Positions 7,321-14,077 of a stretch of DNA of 14,821 bases are shown here, in pieces. The first letter of the stretch is position 1; each line of letters starts with the position of its first letter. A program made the translations under genes and the position numbers. The notes beneath the pieces were generated by a model. It saw only the letters and a list, made by a program, of their open reading frames with translations. It was not told where the DNA came from and made no database searches. Origin of the DNA: Treponema sp. (GTDB taxonomy: Bacteria > Spirochaetota > Spirochaetia > Treponematales > Breznakiellaceae); contig JAIRMT010000030.1 of NCBI GenBank assembly GCA_031258505.1, positions 1-14,821 of the forward strand, written 5' to 3'.

Positions 7321-8298
7321 ATGGCTGTAATCACAGTAACGAACCTGAAAAAACGCTTCAACCTTGAAGCCGGCTTTTTTGCGCGCATGGGGCGCTTTGT
7401 CTACGCTGTCAACGACGTGTCATTCAGCATTGGCAAGAATGAGACGTATGGATTAGTGGGCGAGTCTGGTTGCGGCAAAACCACCACAGCGAGGCTGCTG
7501 GTGCGTATGTATGAGAGCGACGCCGGCGAGATTCGCTTTCAGGACACAACAGATGTGCGCGCATTGCGACACGGTCAGCTCAAGACCTACCGTGAGCAGG
7601 TGAAGTATGTGTTCCAAGACCCGGCGCGTTCCCTGAACCCGCGTATGAGCGTCTACGATGTGCTGGTGTCTGGCTACCGCTACTCGTCGCGCTGGCCTGG
7701 TGAAAAGCAGGCGCGGGATGAGGCCGCCGCCATGCTTGAGGAAGTGGGCATGAGCGCCACTGACCTTGAACGCCGCCCCGCCGAGTTCTCCGGTGGTCAG
7801 CGCCAGCGCATCTCCATCGCCCGAGGGCTTCTGCTGAAACCCGATCTGCTCATCTGCGATGAAGTGGTATCAGCGCTGGACGTGTCGATACAGGGACAGA
7901 TACTCAATCTGCTCCTGGACCTCCGTTCCCGGCATACGCTGTCGTTTTTGTTCATTGCCCACGATCTCAAGGTTGCCTGCTACTTCTGCGACACCATCGG
8001 CGTCATGTATCGCGGTGAGCTTATGGAGTCAGCGCCTGCCTCAGACCTCTATCGTTCAGCCCGCCATCCCTACACCCGTATGCTCTTCAGCGCCGCGTTT
8101 TACAACGCTGGTGAGGAACGGGCGGAAGCGGCAAGCGCCGCGCCGCTGCGAGGCGAGGTGAAGACCGCGCTCAAGGAGCTTACCGGTTGCGCCTTTACTG
8201 AGCGCTGTCCTTTTGTTACCGAGCGCTGTCTTGCCGAGCGACCGCCTATGCGTGAAGTTGGCGCAGGGCATAACGCGCGTTGTTTCCAAGTCATGTGA
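7321..8298 (+). CDS. Oligopeptide ABC importer ATPase, OppF/DppF type
   Basis: The second ATP-hydrolysing subunit of the peptide importer, 325 residues, which is the usual length. Motifs are Walker A GESGCGKT (47-54), signature SGGQRQR (157-163), Walker B LLICDE with D180 and E181 followed by VVSALDVS, and a switch histidine in FIAHDLKV. The C-terminal tail carries Cys290, Cys296, Cys303 and Cys321, with the same spacing as the cysteines at the end of the fusion protein. Its own ribosome site may be GGTGGTG at 7309-7315. It lies 23 bases after the endonuclease stop and in the same direction, so it is now probably expressed with the restriction-modification pair. The gene is G+C-rich like the other importer genes, so it is the old neighbour and the cassette is the newcomer. 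The product ends Val-Met and is followed closely by a transposon remnant. Confidence 0.93.
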   Translation: MAVITVTNLKKRFNLEAGFFARMGRFVYAVNDVSFSIGKNETYGLVGESGCGKTTTARLLVRMYESDAGEIRFQDTTDVRALRHGQLKTYREQVKYVFQDPARSLNPRMSVYDVLVSGYRYSSRWPGEKQARDEAAAMLEEVGMSATDLERRPAEFSGGQRQRISIARGLLLKPDLLICDEVVSALDVSIQGQILNLLLDLRSRHTLSFLFIAHDLKVACYFCDTIGVMYRGELMESAPASDLYRSARHPYTRMLFSAAFYNAGEERAEAASAAPLRGEVKTALKELTGCAFTERCPFVTERCLAERPPMREVGAGHNARCFQVM

Positions 8299-8312
8299 AA
8301 AACTGGGCGCGC
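8293..8312 (+). repeat. Short repeat at the end of the OppF-type gene, matching the end of argS
   Basis: ATGTGAAAAACTGGGCGCGC matches 12700-12719 at 18 of 20 positions. Both copies contain the last codon (Met) and stop codon of their gene and extend into the intergenic DNA. The last base here is also the first base of the transposon inverted repeat. The two proteins are unrelated, so the similarity is not gene homology. Confidence 0.5.
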
Positions 8313-8328
8313 AGCAATTCAAAGTATC
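8312..8328 (+). repeat. Left terminal inverted repeat of insertion sequence copy 1
   Basis: CAGCAATTCAAAGTATC is identical to the reverse complement of 9113-9129 and to bases 14607-14623 of the second element. Similarity to the other ends stops immediately after this 17-mer, so the repeat length is well defined. Confidence 0.9.
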
Positions 8329-8351
8329 GAGATTTCATGCTAAACTGAGGC

Positions 8352-8573
8352 ATGGGACAGGGAATCTTTAAGAGACTCATAGAGACATTTAGCCGGGAGT
8401 GCGAACAAATGCCTGATTTCAGGCGACCCGGACACAATGAACGCTGCAACATCGCCGCTTTCGTGAAAAGCGCCTTCGGCGTAGTTTTCTTTCAGCGCCA
8501 GTCGATGCTGGATTACCAGCGCCGGATGAAGGAACAACACGGGAGGAACAACCTGGAAACCGTGTTTGGGGGG
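8352..8573 (+). pseudogene. Transposase N-terminal fragment (truncated)
   Basis: About 74 residues resemble the N-terminus of IS-encoded DDE transposases. They contain IPDFRR-like QMPDFRRPGHN, then AAFVKSAFGVVFFQRQSMLDYQRR, then RNNLETVFG, which follows the family pattern of helical segments ahead of the catalytic core. Homology stops around 8573, where the tandem array begins, and the reading frame ends at a stop inside the array at 8634-8636. No catalytic DDE residues are left. GAGG at 8347-8350 is only one base from the ATG, so the original start may have differed. The family assignment is from pattern memory only. Confidence 0.7.
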
Positions 8574-8578
8574 TCACG

Positions 8579-9039
8579 GCGCTGCCGTACGGTAGGTCAA
8601 GCGCTGAAGGTACGGGTAGGTCAGGCGCTGGCGTAGGGGTAGATAAGGCGCTGAAGGTACGGGTAGGTCAAGCGCTGAAGTAGGGGTAGGTCAGGCGCTG
8701 GCGTAGGGGTAGATAAGGCGCTGGCGTAAGGTAGGTTAGACGCTGGCGTAGGGGTAGGTCAAGCGCTGGAAGGTACGGGTAGGTCAGGCGCTGGTGTAAA
8801 GGAGGTTTGATGCTGGTGTAAGGTAGGTTAGACGCTGGCGTAAAGGAGGTTTGATGCTGGCGTAAGGTAGGTTAGACGCTGGCGTAGGGGTAGATAAGGC
8901 GCTGGAAGGTACGGGTAGGTCAGGCGCTGGCGTAGGGGTAGATAAGGCGCTGAAGGTACGGGTAGGTCAGGCGCTGGCGTAGGGGTAGATAAGGCGCTGA
9001 AGGTACGGGTAGGTCAGGCGCTGGTGTACGGTAGGTTAG
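8579..9039 (+). repeat. Tandem array of about 20 units, 22-25 bp each, inside the insertion sequence
   Basis: Each unit opens with GCGCTG (variants ACGCTG, ATGCTG) and continues through a G- and T-rich stretch such as GTAGGGGTAGATAAG or GGTACGGGTAGGTCAG. I count 20 units over 461 bases, a mean of 23 bp. Two main types alternate: one with AAGGTACGGGTAGGTCAG after GCGCTG (24 bp) and one with GCGTAGGGGTAGATAAG (23 bp). Together they make a 47-bp higher-order repeat, clearest at 8956-9020 and 8604-8690. The period is not a multiple of three and TAG stops recur, so it is not coding. The unit start GCGCTGAAG-TACG nearly matches the beginning of the adjoining transposase C-terminal coding sequence. 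Confidence 0.93.
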
Positions 9040-9114
9040 ACGCTGAAGTACGCCTTTTGCCGGTTCCTCCATGAAAACTGGGAGGCTTTTATCCTTTTTG
9101 TCTGGGAGAGGTGA
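9040..9114 (+). pseudogene. Transposase C-terminal fragment, copy 1
   Basis: The frame reads TLKYAFCRFLHENWEAF, then ILFVWER and a stop at 9112-9114. The same peptide, with four base changes over the first 66 bases, is encoded by the inverted copy at 14622-14708, where it ends FVWGDEPDR. The difference at the end is an in-frame loss of 12 bases in copy 1. The shape (aromatic residues and WEAF near the end) fits the C-terminus of IS DDE transposases. It is not in the same frame as the N-terminal fragment. Confidence 0.75.
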
Positions 9115-9129
9115 TACTTTGAATTGCTG
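9113..9129 (-). repeat. Right terminal inverted repeat of insertion sequence copy 1
   Basis: GATACTTTGAATTGCTG is the exact complement of the left end at 8312-8328. The transposase stop codon TGA (9112-9114) runs into it. The same arrangement is seen in the second element at 14607-14624. Confidence 0.9.
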
Positions 9130-9198
9130 GTTAAAGGCATGGCGTTGACATCGCCTTTTGGCTATTCCCGGTGTCCCTATCTTGCCGATAGTATAAAA

Positions 9199-10944
9199 AT
9201 GGCAGATATGAGTAACACCAATGATACGTTCAGTCGGCTAGTATCGGATATGTCGCTGGAAGACCGGAAAAATCTTTTAGAGCGCTTGTCAAGCCAATCT
9301 AACCTTTCGCAGGACCCCTTGTATGAAGAAAGCGAGGATACTTATAAAGAAGACCTTACGGCGCAATTCAGCCGTCTGCCTTGGTACGGGCGTCTGGTTT
9401 GCTTTATCGCGAGTATATTCAAGTCTATACCGCCAGATAAGGTGTTTGAGGACTCACGAGTTGCCCGATTAGGCAAGATAATTGAATCGAAAGCCCCGGG
9501 TTACTTTGATTATAAGCGTGTGATGATGTTGCCGGCTTTTCACGCCGCGCTTAATGAGCTTAAAATTGGCGCGCGTTTCTTCTACAACGCGCTGAATATG
9601 AGCCTGAACCATGATAAGGGCGCATTTTTCGCCTTTCTCGCCTCTCTTGAGATACACGATTTGTACTCTCGTTTACAGAAAGAGACCGATCCGCTCAAAT
9701 TCGTGGAGAGGCATCCAGATATTAGCGAGATGGACCTGCGGCATACGGTGTTTCGGACTATGGATACGATATTCGAGACCCTAAGCGAGCAAGAGCGGGA
9801 AAGTATGTATACCAACGCCCACTCTCTCTATAACCTCAAGGCTCTGGCCAGCTTCCCCTTCGAGCGCGTAATTCTGTCGTTCCTTCCTGACTCTCTGGTT
9901 AACGGACCAAGCTGTCCAGTCTATGTGGTAAAGGAGCATCTTATGTCCTTGAATGACATTCTGTACTCCTTCAAAGACCCGCCTTCGATAACACTGATTC
10001 AGTCCTTGTTTGTGTTCCAGCTTCAGGACAAGGAAGAAAGGAAAAACTTTGATATGGATATGGAGATGCGAGAGCTGCTCTCCAAGGCAGAGACCTCTCT
10101 CTTGACGTTCAGGAGGTTTAACAAACATGTTCCGCTCAACCTGATCCTGCGTTGCGCCACCCACAACATGATGCTTGAACCGAAACTTCTCACGGGTGGC
10201 GAGGATTGGTTCGTAACGTTTCAGGATTACTGGCGACAGCACGTTGAGAAGCAGATCGCTACCTATATGTGGAACCGGCGTAAGAAGGAACTGTTTGAGT
10301 CATTTCGCTACTTCCTCAAAGGCCGTGATCTCATGTTCCTTGATAACACAGCTTCTGATACTAACCCCGACGGGATTACAGTTTCAGGATCGTTCAGCCT
10401 CTCGTTCCTACAAACCTTCTATACTGTAGTATTCGTCAATGACCTCAACGGACTGCTCAGAACGATCCTGCTTGACGGAGACTTTGTGAAACGGGAACAG
10501 CGCACAAGTTTTACCGAAGGCTATAACGACCTTATGAAACTGGAAAGTGATATCAAGGACTTTGATCAGTCTCTTAGCGCGACAGGAAGATTGGGGAAAC
10601 GTTACATTTTGGCGCTTGAAGACCCTTCGGTTCCGACACGTCTGCGAAAAACCCAACTGGTGATTGAAGACGCGACTGAGACCGTCCAGCTCATCATTGA
10701 GCGGACGCGGAAGGCTATTGATGCCGTGATCGCCGTTCTCAACGCGATTATCACCAAAGACCTTGAGGGGAACTACGAGGCTTTGAGTAATATGGCGCAT
10801 TTTATCGGCAAGACCGACCTGAGTTCTACAGCGTCGAGACACAAAGAGACGATCTTTCTCAACAATGTAACTGAAGCAATTCAAAAGTTACAAAAGACTA
10901 TACAGTTACTAGACGATATCAATGTTATAGAGCTTGGAATTTAA
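9199..10944 (+). CDS. Uncharacterised protein, probably a spirochaete-restricted family
   Basis: I do not recognise a defined function. The product is 581 residues if it starts at 9199 (MADMSNTNDTF) and 578 if at 9208 (MSNTNDTF). It has no signal peptide and no clear membrane helix apart from a short hydrophobic stretch near WYGRLVCFIASIF. It looks helical, with a coiled-coil-like end around ERTRKAIDAVIAVLNAI and EAIQKLQKTIQLLDD. It resembles treponemal hypothetical proteins that I recall as DUF5312, but I hold that only weakly. Neither ATG has a good ribosome site. The frame runs back through the transposon end to 9124, but that upstream part is unlikely to be native coding. The stop is 9 bases before argS, so the two are co-transcribed. 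The insertion sequence directly upstream may have replaced its original promoter. Confidence 0.8.
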   Translation: MADMSNTNDTFSRLVSDMSLEDRKNLLERLSSQSNLSQDPLYEESEDTYKEDLTAQFSRLPWYGRLVCFIASIFKSIPPDKVFEDSRVARLGKIIESKAPGYFDYKRVMMLPAFHAALNELKIGARFFYNALNMSLNHDKGAFFAFLASLEIHDLYSRLQKETDPLKFVERHPDISEMDLRHTVFRTMDTIFETLSEQERESMYTNAHSLYNLKALASFPFERVILSFLPDSLVNGPSCPVYVVKEHLMSLNDILYSFKDPPSITLIQSLFVFQLQDKEERKNFDMDMEMRELLSKAETSLLTFRRFNKHVPLNLILRCATHNMMLEPKLLTGGEDWFVTFQDYWRQHVEKQIATYMWNRRKKELFESFRYFLKGRDLMFLDNTASDTNPDGITVSGSFSLSFLQTFYTVVFVNDLNGLLRTILLDGDFVKREQRTSFTEGYNDLMKLESDIKDFDQSLSATGRLGKRYILALEDPSVPTRLRKTQLVIEDATETVQLIIERTRKAIDAVIAVLNAIITKDLEGNYEALSNMAHFIGKTDLSSTASRHKETIFLNNVTEAIQKLQKTIQLLDDINVIELGI

Positions 10945-10953
10945 GAGGTTATT

Positions 10954-12705
10954 ATGAACGATGTTACAGAAACCCTGAAAGCGCGGATCGCCGCCGCGCT
11001 CAATGACTTGTTGCATGACGCGGGGGACACGATAATTGAGGCGTCCGCAGTCATCGCTGAAATTCCACCTAAGCCGGAAATGGGCGACTTGGGTTTTCCT
11101 ATGTTCAGCTTTGCCAAACTGTTGCGAAAAGCGCCGCCGCAGATCGCGCAGGCGCTTGCGGCGAAACTCGCGGCACAGACCGAGCAGACCAGCGCTACTT
11201 TCACGGTTGAGGGACCGTATCTCAACGCCCGCCTCAATCGCGGAGAAGTAGCGCGGGCGTTCATTGAACGTGCGCTCAATGAAGCCGCGCCGTTTGGCAA
11301 ACCTCAGACCCTTGCCGGTTCCCGTATCATGGTCGAATTCTCCAGCCCCAACACGAACAAGCCTCTGCACCTCGGCCACCTCCGTAATGATGTGCTGGGC
11401 GAAAGTGTTTCACGCATACTCGCGGCCTGCGGCGCTGATGTACGGAAGGTCTGCATCATAAATGATCGCGGCGTGCATATCTGCAAATCCATGCTGGCCT
11501 ATAAAGAACAGGGCGAAGGCAAGACCCCAGAAAGCGAAGGCGTCAAGAGCGATCACTTTGTGGGAAACTTTTACGTCCGCTTTCACCTTATGAGTCAGAG
11601 CGACCCACAGGCTGAAGCACGCGCACAGGATATGCTCCGCAAGTGGGAAGCTGGAGACGCTGAAACCGTAGATTTATGGAAGAAAATGAACAACTGGACA
11701 GTGAGCGGCATGAAGCAGACTTACGAGCGCACCGGCGTCTCGTTTAACCAGTACTATTTTGAAAGCCAGACTTACCTCAAAGGCAAGGACGAGATTCTCA
11801 AGGGCTTGGAATCCGGGCTCTTTTATAAGGAAACAGACGGCTCGGTATGGGTAGACCTGAGCGCTGAACAGCTTGATAAGAAGGTACTACTCCGCAAAGA
11901 CGGCACATCACTGTACATCACGCAGGATATTGGTACAGCCATCTTCCGCCACGACGACTGGCCTTTTGATAAGCTGGTGTATGTCGTGGGTTCTGAACAG
12001 CAGTACCATTTCAAGGTATTGTTTACTATACTGCGAAAACTCGGCTTTGACTGGACACAAAATCTTTACCACCTTTCCTACGGCATGGTGAACCTGCCCG
12101 ATGGCAAGATGAAGAGCCGTGAAGGCACGGTGGTTGACGCTGATGATTTGTTGGACAGCCTCCACGAGCTTGCGCTTAACGAGATTCGCTCCAAGGAACG
12201 GGAGGAAGCTGTCGGCGACCCTGATGCAACCGCTGAAAGCGTCGCCCTGGCAGCCCTGCACTACTATCTTTTGCAGGTTTCCCCATCCAAAGACATGCTC
12301 TTTGATCCCAAAGAATCACTTTCCTTTAACGGGAACACCGGCCCCTATCTCCAGTACATGGGGGCGCGCGTTTCTGCCCTGCTCCGCAAAGCGCCGCCTG
12401 AACTCAAGGCGGAAGCGTCCAATGCTGAACTGCTCAGTTCTGACGCTGAATGGGACTTGGTTAAGACCCTCGCCAACTACGAGGATACCATTGCCAGCGC
12501 CGCTGCGCTTATGGACCCATCGGTTCTGGCGGCATACCTCTATGAGCTGTCAAAGTCTTTCAGTCGTTTTTATCATGACTGCCCGGTACTGAGCGCTGAA
12601 ACACCCGCGCTTGCTTCGGCTCGACTTGCGCTATCACAGGCGGTTCTGCGCGTACTCAAGGATGCGCTGGGTTTAATCTGCGTCCCCTTCCTTGAAACCA
12701 TGTAA
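10954..12705 (+). CDS. argS: Arginyl-tRNA synthetase
   Basis: A cytoplasmic class I aminoacyl-tRNA synthetase that charges tRNA-Arg with arginine. It is 583 residues, within the normal length for the family. An N-terminal tRNA-contacting domain occupies about residues 1-110 and includes MGDLGFPMFSFAKLLRKAP. The ATP-binding HIGH-type motif is HLGH at 139-142 in NKPLHLGHLRNDVLGES. The second class I signature appears as KMKSREG starting at K385, in place of KMSKS, which is normal for many arginyl enzymes. The C-terminal anticodon-binding (DALR-type) domain covers about 460-583 and includes NGNTGPYLQYMGARV at its entry. The start is supported by AAGAGG at 10943-10948. It follows the upstream gene by 9 bases and converges with rnc. 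Confidence 0.97.
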   Translation: MNDVTETLKARIAAALNDLLHDAGDTIIEASAVIAEIPPKPEMGDLGFPMFSFAKLLRKAPPQIAQALAAKLAAQTEQTSATFTVEGPYLNARLNRGEVARAFIERALNEAAPFGKPQTLAGSRIMVEFSSPNTNKPLHLGHLRNDVLGESVSRILAACGADVRKVCIINDRGVHICKSMLAYKEQGEGKTPESEGVKSDHFVGNFYVRFHLMSQSDPQAEARAQDMLRKWEAGDAETVDLWKKMNNWTVSGMKQTYERTGVSFNQYYFESQTYLKGKDEILKGLESGLFYKETDGSVWVDLSAEQLDKKVLLRKDGTSLYITQDIGTAIFRHDDWPFDKLVYVVGSEQQYHFKVLFTILRKLGFDWTQNLYHLSYGMVNLPDGKMKSREGTVVDADDLLDSLHELALNEIRSKEREEAVGDPDATAESVALAALHYYLLQVSPSKDMLFDPKESLSFNGNTGPYLQYMGARVSALLRKAPPELKAEASNAELLSSDAEWDLVKTLANYEDTIASAAALMDPSVLAAYLYELSKSFSRFYHDCPVLSAETPALASARLALSQAVLRVLKDALGLICVPFLETM

Positions 12706-12719
12706 AAAACTGGACGCGC
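12700..12719 (+). repeat. Short repeat at the end of argS, matching the end of the OppF-type gene
   Basis: ATGTAAAAAACTGGACGCGC matches 8293-8312 at 18 of 20 positions. It includes the final Met codon and the stop of argS. The first 17-bp terminal repeat of the insertion sequence directly abuts the other copy, but here no insertion sequence follows. Confidence 0.5.
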
Positions 12720-12726
12720 CGGCTTA

Positions 12727-12752
12727 CGGCTTGGCCATTTCCAGCCAAGCCG
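12727..12752. terminator. Hairpin between convergent argS and rnc, possible bidirectional terminator
   Basis: CGGCTTGGC (12727-12735) pairs perfectly with GCCAAGCCG (12744-12752), with an 8-base loop. It starts 21 bases after the argS stop and abuts the rnc stop on the other strand. There is no T-run on either side, so it may act as a 3'-end stabilising or weak terminating structure shared by both genes. Confidence 0.55.
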
Positions 12753-12753
12753 C

Positions 12754-13509
12754 TTAACCCGACTGAGTAGTGGCAGAGAGAGTCTCGAATGCCATGCGAG
12801 CAGCTTCCTGCTCCGCGCTTTTTTTGTTACGACCGGTTCCCGGACCAAAGCTTTGCTCATTCACGGTAACTTCCATCCAGAAAAGGCGATCATGCTCCGG
12901 GCCGGAGCGTTTCAGTAAATGATAGACCGGATAGGACTTGAAGAGCTGTTGACTGAGTTCTTGCAGGAGCGATTTGTAGTCCTGATAGAAACGCTTATCC
13001 AGAACCCGCTTGATTTCAGGCTGTATGAGCCGACTTACAAAGGCGTAGGTCGGCTTATAACCAGAATCCAGATACAGAGCTGCGATGAGAGCCTCCAGCG
13101 CATCCGCGAGGATAGCCTTCTTAGTTCTACCGCCTGAAAGCTCTTCCCCCTTACCCAGAAGCAGTATAGTATCAAGCTCAAGCTCCCGCGCAATCCCTGA
13201 AAGAATGTCCTCTGACACCACCACCGACTTGATCTTGGCAAGCTCACCTTCCCGCTTATCATTCAGCGTCTCATAGAGTAGTGTGGCGCTTATCGCACCC
13301 AGCACCGCATCGCCGAGAAACTCAAGCCGCTCATTGTTTGCTTTGTTGCCAACCTCGTTAGACACAGAACGGTGGGTCAGGGCAAGATTCAATAGCTCTG
13401 TATTTTTAAATTTGATACCTACTCGCTTCTGAAAGGCGCTTAACAGTTTCTTTCGCGCCGCATCTCGCAGGACAAGCATATGTTCCGCGCTCGGGGCAAG
13501 GCTTTTCAT
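12754..13509 (-). CDS. rnc: Ribonuclease III
   Basis: A double-strand-specific endoribonuclease that processes ribosomal RNA precursors and structured messages. It has 251 residues. The catalytic domain carries the signature NERLEFLGD at 59-67 with Glu63 and Asp67, and the second metal-binding pair Asp136 and Glu139 in LADALEALIAALYLDSGY. The double-stranded-RNA-binding domain is at about 178-245 and ends with the typical GRNKKSAEQEAARMAFETL. The N-terminal tail is slightly longer than in short homologues. ATG 13509 has no strong ribosome site, and an internal ATG (residue 11) is an alternative start. It lies 36 bases downstream of acpP and is probably the last gene of the rpmF-acpP-rnc unit. 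Confidence 0.97.
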   Translation of the reverse strand: MKSLAPSAEHMLVLRDAARKKLLSAFQKRVGIKFKNTELLNLALTHRSVSNEVGNKANNERLEFLGDAVLGAISATLLYETLNDKREGELAKIKSVVVSEDILSGIARELELDTILLLGKGEELSGGRTKKAILADALEALIAALYLDSGYKPTYAFVSRLIQPEIKRVLDKRFYQDYKSLLQELSQQLFKSYPVYHLLKRSGPEHDRLFWMEVTVNEQSFGPGTGRNKKSAEQEAARMAFETLSATTQSG

Positions 13510-13545
13510 AACACAAACCGACGCGGATAGCTGAACGACAACGCC

Positions 13546-13782
13546 TTACTTCTGCTGTGATTTGATAAACTCGTAGGCATCCCGAACCGTTTCAAACTCA
13601 TTAGCCTTCTCGTCAGGAATCTGAATTTTTAACTCTTCCTCGATAGCGTAGACCAGTTCATAAGTATCCAAGCTATCAGCACCAAGGTCTTGCCGGAAGG
13701 AAGCATCCATGTTGATCTTCTCTTCATCAACATCAAGCTTCTCGGCAATTAGCTTCTTCATCTTGTTAAACAGTTCATCCAT
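13546..13782 (-). CDS. acpP: Acyl carrier protein
   Basis: A 78-residue acidic carrier protein of type II fatty acid synthesis. The acyl chain rides on a 4'-phosphopantetheine arm attached to Ser37 in the motif GADSLDTYELVYAIEEEL. The canonical helix-II motif has V and M where this copy has Y and Y, a mild variation. The ribosome site AAAGGAGT lies at the proper distance upstream and overlaps the end of rpmF, which stops 14 bases before the start. The arm comes from CoA, whose penultimate synthetic enzyme, CoaD, is encoded two genes upstream. Confidence 0.97.
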   Translation of the reverse strand: MDELFNKMKKLIAEKLDVDEEKINMDASFRQDLGADSLDTYELVYAIEEELKIQIPDEKANEFETVRDAYEFIKSQQK

Positions 13783-13796
13783 CTTTTATAACTCCT

Positions 13797-13985
13797 TTAG
13801 ACTTTAGAATCAGGTACAATGACCTGTTTTCCCCGGTAGAACCCACATTTGGGGCAAACTCGATGCCGCAACACCAAGTTACCGCAGGTACCGCACTCAA
13901 CCATAGTAGGTGCGACAAGTTTCATGTTGATCGACTGACGACGGCGCGTTCTCGCCTTTGACGTTTTATATCTAGGTACAGCCAT
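13797..13985 (-). CDS. rpmF: 50S ribosomal protein L32
   Basis: A 62-residue basic ribosomal protein. It starts MAVPRYKTSKARTRRRQS, the usual L32 opening, and keeps the four zinc-ribbon cysteines at 31, 34, 44 and 47 (CGTC and CPKC), so it is the zinc-binding form. The start at 13985 is fixed by TAAGGAGC (complement of 13992-13999). An upstream in-frame extension would add seven non-native residues. The pairing of rpmF with fatty acid genes is a common bacterial arrangement. It is expressed from the promoter directly upstream. Confidence 0.97.
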   Translation of the reverse strand: MAVPRYKTSKARTRRRQSINMKLVAPTMVECGTCGNLVLRHRVCPKCGFYRGKQVIVPDSKV

Positions 13986-14016
13986 TACAACGCTCCTTAC
14001 TAACAAAAGATAATTT

Positions 14017-14046
14017 ATTATACCAAAAATCCTTGCCTTGTGTCAA
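14017..14046 (-). promoter_or_regulatory. Sigma-70 promoter for rpmF-acpP-rnc, with an inverted repeat over the -35
   Basis: On the minus strand TTGACA (complement of 14041-14046) is followed after 18 bases by TATAAT (complement of 14017-14022). Both hexamers match consensus fully. The start site would fall near 14010, leaving a leader of about 25 bases that includes the rpmF ribosome site. The 13-base inverted repeat CCTTGTGTCAAGG (14036-14048) covers the -35 box and could be an operator. Read as RNA it could also be a weak 3' hairpin for coaD, since ATTTTT follows. Confidence 0.85.
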
Positions 14047-14077
14047 GGTTCATGCGCAAGACAAGCCGTATCCATGC

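Larger units (their letters stand above)
8312..9129 (+). mobile_element. Decayed insertion sequence, copy 1, with a tandem array in place of the transposase core
   Basis: An 818-bp element bounded by perfect 17-bp inverted repeats, CAGCAATTCAAAGTATC at 8312-8328 and its complement at 9113-9129. Inside, in order, are a transposase N-terminal fragment, a 461-bp tandem array, and a transposase C-terminal fragment whose stop codon overlaps the right repeat. A second copy at the window end confirms the right boundary, because the last 17 bases and the adjacent C-terminal coding region recur there inverted. No target-site duplication is evident in the flanking bases. With the catalytic core gone it cannot move alone, but its ends look intact enough to be moved by a full-length relative. 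Confidence 0.85.

Noticed and set aside
8340..8540. 66-residue minus-strand open frame within the insertion sequence
   Set aside because: It is antisense to the transposase N-terminal fragment, with no independent support.
8579..9039. CRISPR array
   Set aside because: Units are degenerate and directly adjoining, with no unique spacers between constant repeats, and no cas gene is present. The array is a tandem repeat.
9145..9150. Perfect TTGACA as the -35 of a promoter for the uncharacterised gene
   Set aside because: No acceptable -10 lies 15-19 bases downstream; the nearest T/A-rich hexamers are at 12 and 28 bases or more.
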